Part shown: positions 24,170 to 33,743 of the stretch, in pieces
Layout: every line of letters starts with the position of its first letter
Position numbering within the stretch: the stretch's first letter is position 1
Origin: Streptomyces albipurpureus
GTDB lineage: Bacteria; Actinomycetota; Actinomycetes; Streptomycetales; Streptomycetaceae
Direction of reading: 5' to 3'
DNA length: 64,000 bases
Assembly: GCF_023701525.1 (NCBI RefSeq)
Contig: NZ_JAMQAW010000027.1
Coordinates: 26,146 to 90,145 of the forward strand
Position numbers and translations under genes: made by a program
Notes under the pieces: model-generated
What the model was told of the DNA's origin: nothing
Databases searched by the model: none
Seen by the model: only the letters and a program-made list of their open reading frames with translations

Positions 24170-24559
24170 GGACGCGCCAACCCTTCGTCAGCGGGGAGAA
24201 CGACGGAGATCAGACCGTGAGCGTGGGAGAGCGACGGACGACCGCGGAATGATCTACTCCATACTGCACCAGACCAACCCGGCCGCCGCACCGCCCCGCA
24301 GCAAGCCCCACCGGTGACGAACGCCCCCTCGCCCAGGGATCGCCTGCCCCCTTGTCCGGGCGACGATGCGGCAGCCCCGCCAGGACGCATGGAGATACCC
24401 GCCCGAACCGCCCGGGCAGGACTCGCTCCCCTACCCCGGCGATGACCACCGCTGGCGGGCTCCGCGACCACCACGCACGGTCACCCACGGCGACGCCACC
24501 GGCACCCGGGCGAAATGCGGTCGCCAGCGGTTTCCCCGGGGTGCGATCCTGGGGTTCGT
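24170..24559. other. Divergent intergenic region
   Basis: No gene or repeat is evident. It must hold the promoters of the minus-strand small exported protein and of hrpA. Confidence 0.5.
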
Positions 24560-27500
24560 ATGTCTACTTCCTTCGCCGATCTTCAGACACAGCTGGCCGG
24601 GGTCTCGCTGCGCGACGCCCACCGGCTGGGCCGCCGTCTGGAAGGCGCCCGCCGCATCCGTAAGCCCGAAGCGCGGCAGGCCGTGCTGGACGAGATCGCC
24701 GCCGAGGCCGAGCAGGCCGCCGCGCGGCTGAGCCGGCGTGCCGCCCGGGTGCCCCAGGTCAGCTACCCGGAGCAGCTGCCCGTCAGCCAGAAGAAGGACA
24801 CGATCCTGGAGGCGATACGGGACCACCAGGTCGTGATCGTCGCGGGTGAGACCGGGTCGGGCAAGACGACCCAGATCCCCAAGATCTGTCTGGAGCTCGG
24901 TCGGGGCGTGCGCGGCATGATCGGCCATACCCAGCCGCGTCGACTCGCCGCACGCACGGTCGCCGAGCGAGTCGCCGACGAGTTGGACACGCCCCTCGGT
25001 GAGGCGGTCGGCTGGAAGGTGCGTTTCACCGATCAGGTCGGTGGCGACACCTTGGTGAAGCTGATGACGGACGGCATCCTGCTCGCCGAGGTACAGACCG
25101 ATCGTGAGCTGCGCGCCTACGACACGATCATCATCGACGAGGCCCATGAGCGGTCCCTCAACATCGACTTCCTGCTGGGCTATCTCGCCCAGCTGCTTCC
25201 CAAGCGCCCCGACCTCAAGGTCATCATCACCTCGGCGACGATCGACCCCGAGCGATTCTCCCGGCACTTCAGCGATGCGCCGATCGTCGAGGTCAGCGGG
25301 CGTACATATCCGGTCGAGGTGCGCTATCGCCCCCTCCTGGAGGACGACAGCGAAGACAGCGACCGGGACCAGATCACCGCGATCTGCGACGCCGTCGAGG
25401 AGCTTCAGGGCGAGGGCAAGGGCGATGTCCTGGTCTTTCTCTCCGGTGAACGCGAGATCCGTGACACGGCGGACGCGCTGAACAAGAGGCAGTACCGGTT
25501 CACCGAGGTGCTACCGCTCTACGCCCGGCTCTCCCACGCCGAGCAGCACCGGGTCTTCCAGCAGCACACGGGCCGCAGGATCGTTCTGGCGACCAATGTC
25601 GCCGAGACCTCGCTAACCGTTCCGGGCATCAAGTACGTCATCGACCCGGGCACCGCCCGGATCTCCCGCTACAGCCATCGCACCAAGGTCCAGCGGCTGC
25701 CGATCGAGCGGGTCAGCCAGGCCAGCGCCAATCAGCGCAAGGGCCGCTGCGGTCGTACGTCCGACGGCATCTGCATCCGGCTCTACTCACAGGACGACTT
25801 CGAGGCACGTCCCGAGTTCACGGACGCCGAGATCCTCCGTACGAACCTGGCGTCGGTCATCCTCCAGATGACGGCGGCGGGACTGGGTGAGATCGAGAAG
25901 TTCCCCTTCATCGACCCACCGGACCACCGCAATATCCGTGACGGTGTGCAACTGCTCCAGGAGCTCGGAGCCTTTGACACCGCTCAGAAGGACCCCCGCA
26001 AGCGGCTCACCCCGCTCGGGCGCAAGCTCTCCCAGCTGCCGGTGGACCCCCGGCTGGCCCGGATGGTCATCGAAGCCGACAAGAACGGCTGTGTGCGCGA
26101 GGTCATGGTGATCGCCGCCGCGCTCTCCATCCAGGACCCGCGGGAGCGCCCCGCCGAGAAGCAGACCCAGGCCGACCAGCAGCACGCCCGGTTCAAGGAC
26201 GAGACCTCCGACTTCCTCGCCTTCCTCAATCTCTGGCGCTATGTCCGTGAGCAGCAGAAGGAACGCGGCTCCTCCAGCTTCCGGCGGATGTGCAAGCAGG
26301 AGTATCTGAACTTCCTGCGCATCCGCGAGTGGCAGGACATCTACGCGCAGCTGCGCCAGGTCGCCAAGTCCCTGGGCATCCAGGTCAATGAGGAGGACGC
26401 GCCGGAGGCCAGCGTCCATGTCTCGCTGCTGTCCGGGCTGCTGTCCCACATCGGTCTGAAGGACACGGAGAACAAGAACGAGTACCTGGGCGCGCGGGGT
26501 GCGAAGTTCGCGGTCTTCCCGGGGTCGGCGCTCTTCAAGAAGCCGCCGCGGCTGGTGATGTCCGCCGAACTGGTGGAGACCTCCCGGCTCTGGGCCCGGG
26601 TGAACGCGAAGATCGAACCCGAGTGGATCGAACCGCTCGCCCAGCACCTGATCAAACGCACCTACAGCGAGCCGCACTGGGAGAAGGACCAGGCCGCGGT
26701 GATGGCGTACGAGAAGGTCACGCTCTACGGCGTACCGATCGTCGCCCACCGCAAGGTGAACTACGGCCGGATCGACGCCGAGACCTCCCGGGACCTGTTC
26801 ATCCGGAACGCGCTGGTCGAGGGCGACTGGCGGACCCACCACAAGTTCTTCGCCGACAACCGCAAGCTGCTCACCGAAGTGGAGGAGTTGGAGCATCGGG
26901 CCCGTCGTCGCGACATCCTCGTGGACGACGAGACCCTCTTCGACTTCTACGATCAGCGGGTGCCGGCCGATGTGGTGTCGGGCGCGCACTTCGACTCCTG
27001 GTGGAAGCGCCAGCGCCACGATGAGCCGGACTTCCTCGACTTCGAGCGCGAGATGCTCATCAACGAGAAGGCCGGGGCGGTCACCAAGGACGACTATCCG
27101 GACTCCTGGCGCCAGGGGCGGCTGAAGTTCCGGGTGACGTACCAGTTCGAACCGGGCGCCGACGCGGACGGCGTGACCGTGCACATTCCACTCCAGGTGC
27201 TGAACCAGGTCACCGGCGAGGGCTTCGACTGGCAGATCCCGGGACTGCGCCCCGAGGTCGTGACGGAGCTGATCCGCTCGCTGCCCAAGCCGGTGCGGCG
27301 GCACTACGTGCCAGCGCCGGACTATGCGTCCAGGTTCCTGGCTCGGGCCGTTCCGCTCCAGGAGCCGCTGCCGTTCACCCTGGCCCGGGAGCTCAAAGCC
27401 ATTGTCGGTGTCCCGGTCACCGCGGAGGACTTCGACTGGGCCAGGGTGCCCGACCATTTGAAGATCACGTTCCGGATCATTGACGAGCGTCGCCGCAACC

Positions 27501-28480
27501 TCGCCGAGGACAAGGACCTGGAGGCGCTCAAGGTCAGCCTGCGCCCCAAGGCGCGCCAAGCCCTCTCCCAGGCGGCCGCGGCGACCGCGGGGCCGTCGGG
27601 CGAGTCCATCGAGCGGACCGGGCTCACGGACTGGACGATCGGGACGTTGACCAAGGTCTTCGAGACCCGAAGGGCAGGTCAGCCGGTCAAGGCCTACCCG
27701 GCGCTGGTGGACGCGGGCGACACCGTCTCCGTACGGCTCTTCGACACGGAGGCCGAGCAACGGCAGGCGATGTGGCGGGGGACCCGGAAGCTGGTTCTGC
27801 TCAACATCGCGGTGAACCCGGCGAAGTATGTGTCCGACAAGCTCAGCAACCAGCAGAAACTCGCTCTCTCGGGCAATCCGCACGGGTCGATACAGGCACT
27901 CTTCGACGACTGCGCGATGGCGGCGGCGGACAAACTGATCGCGGACCACGGCGGACCGGCTTGGGACGAGGAGTCCTACCGAAAGCTGTACGACAAGGTC
28001 CGCGCTGATCTGGTCGACACCACGGTACGGACCGTGAGCCAGGTTCAGCAGGTCCTGGCCGCCTGGCAGGCGTGCGAGCGGCGGCTGAAGGCCACCACGA
28101 GCCCGACCCTGCTCAGCAATGTCCAGGACGTCAGGCAGCAGTTGGCGACCCTGATGCCCGCGGGCTTCGTCACCAGGACCGGGCTGCGCCGGCTCCCCGA
28201 CCTGATGCGCTATCTGCTGGCTGTCGACCGGCGTCTCCAGCAGATGCCGACCTCGGTGCAGCGGGACACCACCCGGATGGAGAAGGTCCAGGAGATGCAG
28301 GACGAGTACGCCTGGCTGCTGGAACAGATGCCACAAGGGCGGCCCGTCCCCCAGGAAGTGCTGGATGTGCGCTGGATGGTCGAGGAGCTTCGGGTGAGCT
28401 ACTTCGCCCACGCGTTGGGCACGGCGTACCCGGTCTCCGACAAGCGGATCGTGAAGGCGATCGATGCCCTGGTGCCGTGA
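24560..28480 (+). CDS. hrpA: ATP-dependent RNA helicase HrpA
   Basis: 1306 residues, the usual length for HrpA. DEAH-box motifs: GETGSGKTTQIPK (Walker A), TQPRRLAA, DEAHERSLN, SATIDPERF, FLSGEREI, LATNVAETSLTVPGI and QRKGRCGR. C-terminal HA2/OB regions and the long HrpA-specific tail (DIYAQLRQVAKSLGIQVNEEDAPEASVH, LIADHGG, LPDLMRYLLAVDRRLQQMP) are complete. It acts as an ATP-driven RNA helicase in translation-linked RNA processing. The start is set at MSTSFADL; the longer frame adds 15 residues without a ribosome site. Confidence 0.95.
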   Translation: MSTSFADLQTQLAGVSLRDAHRLGRRLEGARRIRKPEARQAVLDEIAAEAEQAAARLSRRAARVPQVSYPEQLPVSQKKDTILEAIRDHQVVIVAGETGSGKTTQIPKICLELGRGVRGMIGHTQPRRLAARTVAERVADELDTPLGEAVGWKVRFTDQVGGDTLVKLMTDGILLAEVQTDRELRAYDTIIIDEAHERSLNIDFLLGYLAQLLPKRPDLKVIITSATIDPERFSRHFSDAPIVEVSGRTYPVEVRYRPLLEDDSEDSDRDQITAICDAVEELQGEGKGDVLVFLSGEREIRDTADALNKRQYRFTEVLPLYARLSHAEQHRVFQQHTGRRIVLATNVAETSLTVPGIKYVIDPGTARISRYSHRTKVQRLPIERVSQASANQRKGRCGRTSDGICIRLYSQDDFEARPEFTDAEILRTNLASVILQMTAAGLGEIEKFPFIDPPDHRNIRDGVQLLQELGAFDTAQKDPRKRLTPLGRKLSQLPVDPRLARMVIEADKNGCVREVMVIAAALSIQDPRERPAEKQTQADQQHARFKDETSDFLAFLNLWRYVREQQKERGSSSFRRMCKQEYLNFLRIREWQDIYAQLRQVAKSLGIQVNEEDAPEASVHVSLLSGLLSHIGLKDTENKNEYLGARGAKFAVFPGSALFKKPPRLVMSAELVETSRLWARVNAKIEPEWIEPLAQHLIKRTYSEPHWEKDQAAVMAYEKVTLYGVPIVAHRKVNYGRIDAETSRDLFIRNALVEGDWRTHHKFFADNRKLLTEVEELEHRARRRDILVDDETLFDFYDQRVPADVVSGAHFDSWWKRQRHDEPDFLDFEREMLINEKAGAVTKDDYPDSWRQGRLKFRVTYQFEPGADADGVTVHIPLQVLNQVTGEGFDWQIPGLRPEVVTELIRSLPKPVRRHYVPAPDYASRFLARAVPLQEPLPFTLARELKAIVGVPVTAEDFDWARVPDHLKITFRIIDERRRNLAEDKDLEALKVSLRPKARQALSQAAAATAGPSGESIERTGLTDWTIGTLTKVFETRRAGQPVKAYPALVDAGDTVSVRLFDTEAEQRQAMWRGTRKLVLLNIAVNPAKYVSDKLSNQQKLALSGNPHGSIQALFDDCAMAAADKLIADHGGPAWDEESYRKLYDKVRADLVDTTVRTVSQVQQVLAAWQACERRLKATTSPTLLSNVQDVRQQLATLMPAGFVTRTGLRRLPDLMRYLLAVDRRLQQMPTSVQRDTTRMEKVQEMQDEYAWLLEQMPQGRPVPQEVLDVRWMVEELRVSYFAHALGTAYPVSDKRIVKAIDALVP

Positions 28481-28574
28481 TGAGCCTGTCGCCCACAGTG
28501 AGTTCGACCGCCGAGGCCACCCTGCTGTAGAGTCTCTTATCGCAGCCCAGCGCGACAAACGGACTGCGAATCTT

Positions 28575-28649
28575 GGTCCTGTGGAGCAGCTTGGAGTGCT
28601 CGCCACCCTGTCAAGGTGGAGGCCGCGGGTTCAAATCCCGTCAGGACCG
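28575..28649 (+). tRNA. tRNA-Asp(GUC), second copy
   Basis: A 75-nt gene identical to 21827-21901 (anticodon loop CTGTCAA). It stands alone after hrpA with its own terminator. Confidence 0.95.
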
Positions 28650-28660
28650 CAGAGATAGAC

Positions 28661-28697
28661 GAAGAAGGCCCGTACCTTTCAGGTGCGGGCCTTCTTC
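28661..28697 (+). terminator. Intrinsic terminator after tRNA-Asp
   Basis: A 17-bp stem, GAAGAAGGCCCGTACCT paired with AGGTGCGGGCCTTCTTC (one G-T wobble), loop TTC. Confidence 0.9.
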
Positions 28698-29257
28698 GTG
28701 CTCCCGTCACGCCGTTTTCCCCTCTCCACCGAGCCCGACGTGTTCTTGAGAGCTCTCCCCCACCGGGATCCGCCTGCGTACGAGCGAGAACACCCCTGCG
28801 ATCCCCGGGGTGGAATCCCGCTGGGGCGAGCGGTTCGGGGCGCGGTCAAAGCACCGCCAGCCACCGGGTATACGGGCACGGCCAGGGCACCGGGAACCTC
28901 ATGGTCCGCCATTCCCGTGGGGCCCTGCCGAAACGGGATCGCGGCGATGAACTCCTCGGCGCTATTCGGCGGCTCTCTCGGCGCCACAGGGCCGCATTCG
29001 AGAAAGTCGAAGGTGCTCAAGAATGGCTGAGACTCATACCCCATGAATACATCGCGGCCCATCAACGGTTGCTCGGGGTACTCCGTCCCCTCCTCATACC
29101 GCCCCGCCAGGCACCCCTAAGACGGAACTCCGCTCCCGGTGTCCCCTCTGGCCTCAGAGCGATGCAACCCGCCGCTCCGGGCGTCTTGACGGGCCCCGCC
29201 ACCGCCGGTACCCACTCTCTAGGGGGCAGGGCTCAAACGGACGCGGAGGTGGCGCAC
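28698..29257. other. 560-bp stretch without a supported gene
   Basis: A plus-strand frame continuous with the next gene reads LLGAIRRLSRRHRAAFEKVEGAQEWLRLIPHEY, which looks helical, but it has no good start or ribosome site. No RNA gene or repeat is evident. Confidence 0.4.
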
Positions 29258-29785
29258 ATGGCGGCGCCCACGGCGAGACGGCACGAGACCAGGGCGATGT
29301 TGCGGGCACACCTCGCCGCGGCATCCGGCTATCGGCACCTGACCCGGCACTGCCCCATCTGTCATCGCCTGCTGCGGCTCGCGATGGAGCCCGAGGACCC
29401 GCCAGGCACCGCCCAAGGGCCGGGCGCGGCAACGCAGTCGGTGGCCGTGCCGGCGCCAGTGCCTGCACTGACGCCGGCAAGCGCGCGGGAAGCGGGCGCC
29501 GCGGCTTCCGGGGGTACGCGGGAATCGGGCGCCGTAGCGGCGCCGGAGGACGAGCTGGAGCCCGGGAACCCGCTACCCCTGCCGGAGCCCGCCAGCGGGC
29601 CGGCCGGCGCCGTCAACGCGTCCCACAGCGCCGGCATCGAGGGGGGCGCGCCGCCCGTGTCGGGCGGTTCGCCGCCCTGGCAGCGCGAGGGACCCGGGGT
29701 GTCGGGGTCAGCCGCGGCCGTGCGGATCACCGCGGTGCCCAGGGAGCCGGCGGTGGCCGAGGCCAAAGGTCCCCCCACTGAGTGA
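29258..29785 (+). CDS. DUF6274-like protein with CxxCH motif
   Basis: 175 residues. The ATG at 29258 has GGAGGT eight bases upstream, so the longer frame is rejected. The N-terminal 45 residues (MAAPTARRHETRAMLRAHLAAASGYRHLTRHCPICHRLLRLAMEP) match the pattern I remember for DUF6274, a small Streptomyces-specific family, with a zinc- or haem-like CPICH motif. The rest is a low-complexity Pro/Ala/Gly-rich tail. No enzymatic residues beyond the Cys/His cluster are visible. Location close to bldC is conserved in my memory but was not checked. Confidence 0.75.
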   Translation: MAAPTARRHETRAMLRAHLAAASGYRHLTRHCPICHRLLRLAMEPEDPPGTAQGPGAATQSVAVPAPVPALTPASAREAGAAASGGTRESGAVAAPEDELEPGNPLPLPEPASGPAGAVNASHSAGIEGGAPPVSGGSPPWQREGPGVSGSAAAVRITAVPREPAVAEAKGPPTE

Positions 29786-29867
29786 CTTCAGCCCGGAGAA
29801 TCCGCTCCGCGGAAGTGACACGCTGGATGTTGGCAAGACTTGCGCGGTGTGACGGGTGTCACCGTAT

Positions 29868-29933
29868 AGGTTTTTAGAACCTCGGCACTGAGCCCCTACA
29901 CATAAACAACCAATTTAATATGTGCAATTGCAC
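29868..29933. promoter_or_regulatory. AT-rich intergenic block with two dyads
   Basis: Between the DUF6274-like gene and the bldC terminator the sequence turns unusually AT-rich. AGGTT-TTTAG-AACCT is an inverted repeat at 29868-29882, and GTGCAATTGCAC at 29922-29933 is a perfect 12-bp palindrome. These are possible protein sites; no gene begins here. Confidence 0.45.
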
Positions 29934-30064
29934 CACCCCTGGAACGCCTCCATCACCTTCCACTTGACCCTCCCCAGACTCCTGAGTGCCGGCGATCAAG
30001 GCTCCCCAACAAACGCCAACATCAGTCTCCCCAGGAGCCCCACGACATCCACACAAAGAAAAAA

Positions 30065-30096
30065 TCGCGCTGGACTCGGCGGAGTCCAGCGCGATC
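30065..30096 (-). terminator. Strong terminator of bldC
   Basis: Stem ATCGCGCTGGACTC / GAGTCCAGCGCGAT (14 bp, loop GGCG); on the minus strand it is followed by a run of T (TTTTTTCTTTG). Confidence 0.95.
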
Positions 30097-30193
30097 AACG
30101 ACAGAGGTCTGTTGGGGCAGACACCCATCAATGGAGCTATGGGCGGGCATTACCGGGATGGGGGTCCCAGTCGTGCCCATTCAGCGAGGGTTC

Positions 30194-30400
30194 TTAGGCC
30201 TCGCTACGCTGCTGCGGAATGCCCGCGAGCAGTGCGCGTACTTCTGCCTCGCGGTAACGGCGATGCCCGCCGAGTGTACGAATCGACGTGAGCTTGCCTG
30301 CCTTCGCCCAGCGGGTGACCGTCTTAGGGTCCACGCGGAACATCGTGGCAACCTCAGCCGGGGTCAACAGCGGCTCGGCATCAGGGGTGCGAGCGGTCAT
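30194..30400 (-). CDS. bldC: BldC developmental regulator
   Basis: 68 residues: a MerR-like single HTH domain protein, LLTPAEVATMFRVDPKTVTRWAKAGKLTSIRTLGGHRRYREAEVRALL. The sequence matches the S. coelicolor BldC protein as I remember it. BldC binds arrays of direct repeats head-to-tail and represses sporulation genes during vegetative growth. The strong terminator at 30065-30096 follows. The 478-bp upstream region likely carries its promoter. Confidence 0.97.
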   Translation of the reverse strand: MTARTPDAEPLLTPAEVATMFRVDPKTVTRWAKAGKLTSIRTLGGHRRYREAEVRALLAGIPQQRSEA

Positions 30401-30878
30401 GAGCGGCCTCCTCGGAGAACCGAACCTTCTCGGTTCATTCCTCTAAATTCTGCACCTTGACCCACGTTGCCCGAAATGGCAGACGCAGGCCGAGTCGGTT
30501 ATAGGACGAACGGCTTGTCCTCGGCACTACAACTACACCATCTGTCCAGCCACGTCGGCCAAACCGACGGAATTGCCCTCTGAGGTGTTCATCAGTGGCT
30601 GAACGACGATGGACCATGCCATAGCGGACAGTCACATGACGGTAACGATCAGTCACACCACAACCAGGAGCCACTAGACCCCCCATAGAGCGCAATGCCG
30701 AGCATTCCACCCTTACTTGGGCGGAAGGAACCCTCCCCGGACTCCTTGTCCTATTTTGACACGAGGGTAGGCGATCGACGCAAGGGCCCAGTTAGTGCAG
30801 TCCGTCACGCTTGAGGCAAAGGCCCGGATCGGGACTAAGGACCTTTACACCCGGGACCTCAATCATCCACAGGATCGC
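30401..30878. other. Upstream region of bldC
   Basis: No gene is supported. AGGAC-N9-GTCCT (30503-30521) is a short dyad. The long leader could hold bldC promoters; I cannot place -10/-35 boxes with confidence. Confidence 0.45.
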
Positions 30879-31715
30879 TCAGTTTGCGAAGCGAAGATCG
30901 CGCACGACCCGCCAGCGGTCCACCAGACGGGCATATGCCAAGCCTGCCGCCTCGCTGTCACCGGCCCGTAGCGCCTCGATCCCGGCCGCCACATCGGCCG
31001 CCGAGTGATCGTCCGCGAGACTCGGCGCCAAGGCGTGCACCAGGCCGCCGTAATCCAGCTCGACCACGGAACGCGGATGGAACTCCTCCAGCCACCTCCC
31101 CACATCGACCAGGCCGTCCGCCAGTCCGCCCGAGTCCTCGGACTCCCGCAGCGCCTTCAGCGCCCGGGCGATCCGGCGGCGGGCCTGCACCATCGGCGTG
31201 CGGTAGCGCAGCACCGGCGCCCCGGCCCCGGCCGGCTCGTACTCCCGCTCGTCGTCGGCGAAGAGCACGAACCAGCGCACCGGAACCTGCCAGACCGCTG
31301 TCCTGATCCAGGGGCGGGCGTCCGGGTTCCGCTCCCGCCACTGCTCCCAGTCCGCGGCTGCCTGCCCCCGTACTACAGGTGGCAGCACCGCATCGAGCAG
31401 AGTGGCCGGAAATTGCTCGGTCACTTCCTGCAGCGCGAGCCACCCCCGCAACCGGGTTCGCCAGGGACAGACGCACACCTCACCGTCGACCAACGCCACA
31501 AAGGCGTCCCCACTCTCATGGACGGGGACCGGCACGGGAGGGGTGGGGAGCAAGTCGGCGAGCGAGCGTCGCAGTTCGTCTTGGGCGGTCGGGGTCCGAG
31601 CGCGCCGGGCATACCGCTCCCAGTGCTCCCGCTCTAGCGCCGGAAAGGCGGCCAGTGGTTCATAGACCCGCAGATAGGAGGCGTAAGGAACGAGAACCGA
31701 GGACACGGCTGGCAT
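30879..31715 (-). CDS. Conserved Streptomyces protein of unknown function
   Basis: 278 residues from ATG 31715 (GGAAGG nine bases upstream; longer frame rejected). No signal peptide or membrane helix. The sequence is rich in Trp and Arg, with VPVRWFVLFADDEREYEP, a helical MVQARRRIARALKALRESED, and a C-terminal ALRAGDSEAAGLAYARLVDRWRVVRDL. I do not recognise a domain. The position between bldC and vdh matches S. coelicolor SCO4090 as I remember it. Confidence 0.85.
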   Translation of the reverse strand: MPAVSSVLVPYASYLRVYEPLAAFPALEREHWERYARRARTPTAQDELRRSLADLLPTPPVPVPVHESGDAFVALVDGEVCVCPWRTRLRGWLALQEVTEQFPATLLDAVLPPVVRGQAAADWEQWRERNPDARPWIRTAVWQVPVRWFVLFADDEREYEPAGAGAPVLRYRTPMVQARRRIARALKALRESEDSGGLADGLVDVGRWLEEFHPRSVVELDYGGLVHALAPSLADDHSAADVAAGIEALRAGDSEAAGLAYARLVDRWRVVRDLRFAN

Positions 31716-31907
31716 GTCGTGAATCCTTCCACGCGGGTGCCGGGCCGTACCCCTCTCGGGGGTGATACTCGGCACTGCTGCGGTACTACGCGCGCGTAGG
31801 ACTTAATCTCATGCCCAGCTGGTACCTTGCCCGCTCTCCCCCTGCCACAAGCGACAGGGAGAGCCGGGAAGCCTCCACCCGCCGCCTCGTACTTGGGAGT
31901 CACCACC

Positions 31908-33071
31908 GTGACCGATCTGCCCGGCGCTCCTGTCCGTGTACCCGATGGACCCTCCCGGTCCAGCGGACCCAACGGCCCTGCCGTGACCGAAGCACCTGCC
32001 GCAGCCGACGTACTGCGCACCCTGTTCCGTTCGGATCAGGGAGGCCATGAGCAAGTCGTGCTGTGCCAGGACCGCGCATCCGGCCTGAAGGCCGTCATCG
32101 CCATCCACTCCACCGCGCTGGGCCCCGCCCTCGGTGGCACCCGTTTCTATCCGTACGCCTCCGAGGACGAGGCCGTCGCGGACGCGCTCAACCTGGCGCG
32201 CGGGATGTCCTACAAGAACGCCATGGCCGGACTCGACCACGGCGGCGGCAAGGCCGTCATCATCGGCGACCCGGAGACGCTGAAGAGCGAGGAGCTGCTG
32301 CTCGCCTACGGCAGGTTCGTGGACTCACTGGGCGGGCGCTATGTGACCGCCTGTGACGTCGGCACCTATGTGGCCGATATGGACGTCGTCGCCCGCGCGA
32401 CCCGCTGGGCCACCGGCCGCTCACCGGAGAACGGTGGCGCGGGGGACTCATCCGTCCTCACCGCGTACGGGGTCTTCCAGGGAATGCGCGCCTCGGCCCA
32501 GCACCTCTGGGGCGAGGACTCGCTCCACGGCCGCCGGGTCGGTATCGCCGGCGTCGGCAAGGTCGGCCACCACCTGGTGGAGCATCTCCTCCAGGACGGC
32601 GCCGAGGTCGTGATCACCGATGTCCGTGCCGAGTCCGTGCGCCGGATCCTCGACCGCCATCCGACGGTCACCGTGGCGGCGGACACGGACGCCCTGATCC
32701 GCGGCGAAGGACTGGACGTCTACGCGCCCTGTGCGCTCGGCGGCGCCCTCAGCGATGAGACCGTTCCGGTGCTCACAGCCCGGGTGGTCTGCGGCGCGGC
32801 CAACAATCAGCTCGCGCACCCGGGTGTGGAGAAGGATCTCGCCGACCGCGGCATCCTGTACGCGCCCGACTACGTCGTGAACGCCGGTGGTGTGATCCAG
32901 GTCGCGGATGAGCTCCGGGGCTTCGACTTCGACCGCTGCAAGGCGAAGGCGGCAAAGATCTACGACACCACGCTGGCAATATTCGCACGCGCAAAGGAAG
33001 ACGGGATTCCGCCCGCCGCCGCGGCGGATCGGATCGCCGAGCAGCGCATGGCGGAGGCCCGTCTGAGCTGA
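31908..33071 (+). CDS. vdh: Valine (Leu/Phe/Val) dehydrogenase
   Basis: 387 residues from GTG 31908 (GGGAG eight bases upstream). NAD-dependent oxidative deamination of branched-chain amino acids. Motifs: ALGGTRFYPY, GLDHGGGKAVI (catalytic Lys), YVTACDVGTYVADMD, the Rossmann RVGIAGVGKVGHHLVEHLL, YAPCALGGAL and AANNQLAHPGVEKDLADRGILYAPDYVVNAGGVI. The core is very close to the Streptomyces Vdh I know. The N-terminal 50 residues are extended and rich in Pro/Ser compared with S. coelicolor Vdh, so an internal GTG start near 31983 is possible. Vdh feeds branched-chain acyl-CoA precursors to polyketides. Confidence 0.95.
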   Translation: MTDLPGAPVRVPDGPSRSSGPNGPAVTEAPAAADVLRTLFRSDQGGHEQVVLCQDRASGLKAVIAIHSTALGPALGGTRFYPYASEDEAVADALNLARGMSYKNAMAGLDHGGGKAVIIGDPETLKSEELLLAYGRFVDSLGGRYVTACDVGTYVADMDVVARATRWATGRSPENGGAGDSSVLTAYGVFQGMRASAQHLWGEDSLHGRRVGIAGVGKVGHHLVEHLLQDGAEVVITDVRAESVRRILDRHPTVTVAADTDALIRGEGLDVYAPCALGGALSDETVPVLTARVVCGAANNQLAHPGVEKDLADRGILYAPDYVVNAGGVIQVADELRGFDFDRCKAKAAKIYDTTLAIFARAKEDGIPPAAAADRIAEQRMAEARLS

Positions 33072-33117
33072 CGCGGATGCCGTCCCGCGATCGCTGGTGA
33101 GGCGATGGGGATCGGCC

Positions 33118-33165
33118 CCGACCCGCCGCTTCGGGAGATAAGACTCACCCCGGTCGGCGGGTCGG
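33118..33165 (+). terminator. Possible terminator after vdh
   Basis: An 11-bp inverted repeat, CCGACCCGCCG and CGGCGGGTCGG, with a 26-nt loop, about 50 bp after the stop. No T-tract. Confidence 0.45.
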
Positions 33166-33384
33166 CCGCCCAGAAGAGGTTAATATCGCAGTTGACCAGC
33201 GAGGACGGGGCTCCTCGCGGGTTCTGCGAAGTGGCACGTCATGCGGGCGGCGTACCGTATGGCCGCGGAAGCAGGTACCGTTGAAGCCCTACGGGCCGGT
33301 CTCTCCATGGAGAGTCCGTTCCGAATCATGAACGCGTGTCAAGACTCTGGGGCCGTCGAGCCCCGTCACCGAGGGGGTCGAGCC

Positions 33385-33639
33385 ATGGGGCGCGGCCGGG
33401 CCAAGGCCAAGCAGACAAAGGTCGCCCGCCAGCTGAAGTACAACAGCGGCGGGACTGACCTGTCGCGTCTGGCCAACGAGCTGGGCGCTTCGACTTCAAG
33501 CCAACCTCCGAACGGCGAGCCGTTCGAGGATGACGATGAGGAAGACGACCCGTACGCACACTACGCGGATCTGTACAACGATGACGATGACGAGGACGAA
33601 GAGTCCGGTCCGGCATCGCAACATCGCCGCGGTGCTTGA
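33385..33639 (+). CDS. DUF3073 family protein, acidic tail
   Basis: 84 residues with ATG 33385; GAGGGGG lies about eight bases upstream. The N-terminal half is basic (MGRGRAKAKQTKVARQLKYNSGGTDLSRLANEL) and the C-terminal half strongly acidic (FEDDDEEDDPYAHYADLYNDDDDEDEE). This two-charge pattern is characteristic of DUF3073 proteins of actinobacteria. Nucleic-acid or protein interaction is plausible, but the function is not known. It is followed by a convergent terminator shared with purM. Confidence 0.9.
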   Translation: MGRGRAKAKQTKVARQLKYNSGGTDLSRLANELGASTSSQPPNGEPFEDDDEEDDPYAHYADLYNDDDDEDEESGPASQHRRGA

Positions 33640-33656
33640 CGTTGCAGTGACCACTG

Positions 33657-33683
33657 ACCCGGTCCGGTTTACCCGGACCGGGT
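33657..33683. terminator. Bidirectional terminator between DUF3073 gene and purM
   Basis: 11-bp stem ACCCGGTCCGG / CCGGACCGGGT, loop TTTAC, between convergent genes. Confidence 0.85.
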
Positions 33684-33743
33684 TCTGTGCTGTTCAGCTC
33701 ATCCATCGCCGATGGACCGCGGCTGCGGTCCGAGTCGGCGTGC

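Noticed and set aside
25787..28606. 939-residue minus-strand ORF over hrpA
   Set aside because: GC-frame shadow; HrpA motifs on the plus strand are unmistakable.
28698..29257. Gene upstream of the DUF6274-like protein
   Set aside because: A helical-looking frame exists but has no ribosome site, and the minus-strand alternative has no known domain.
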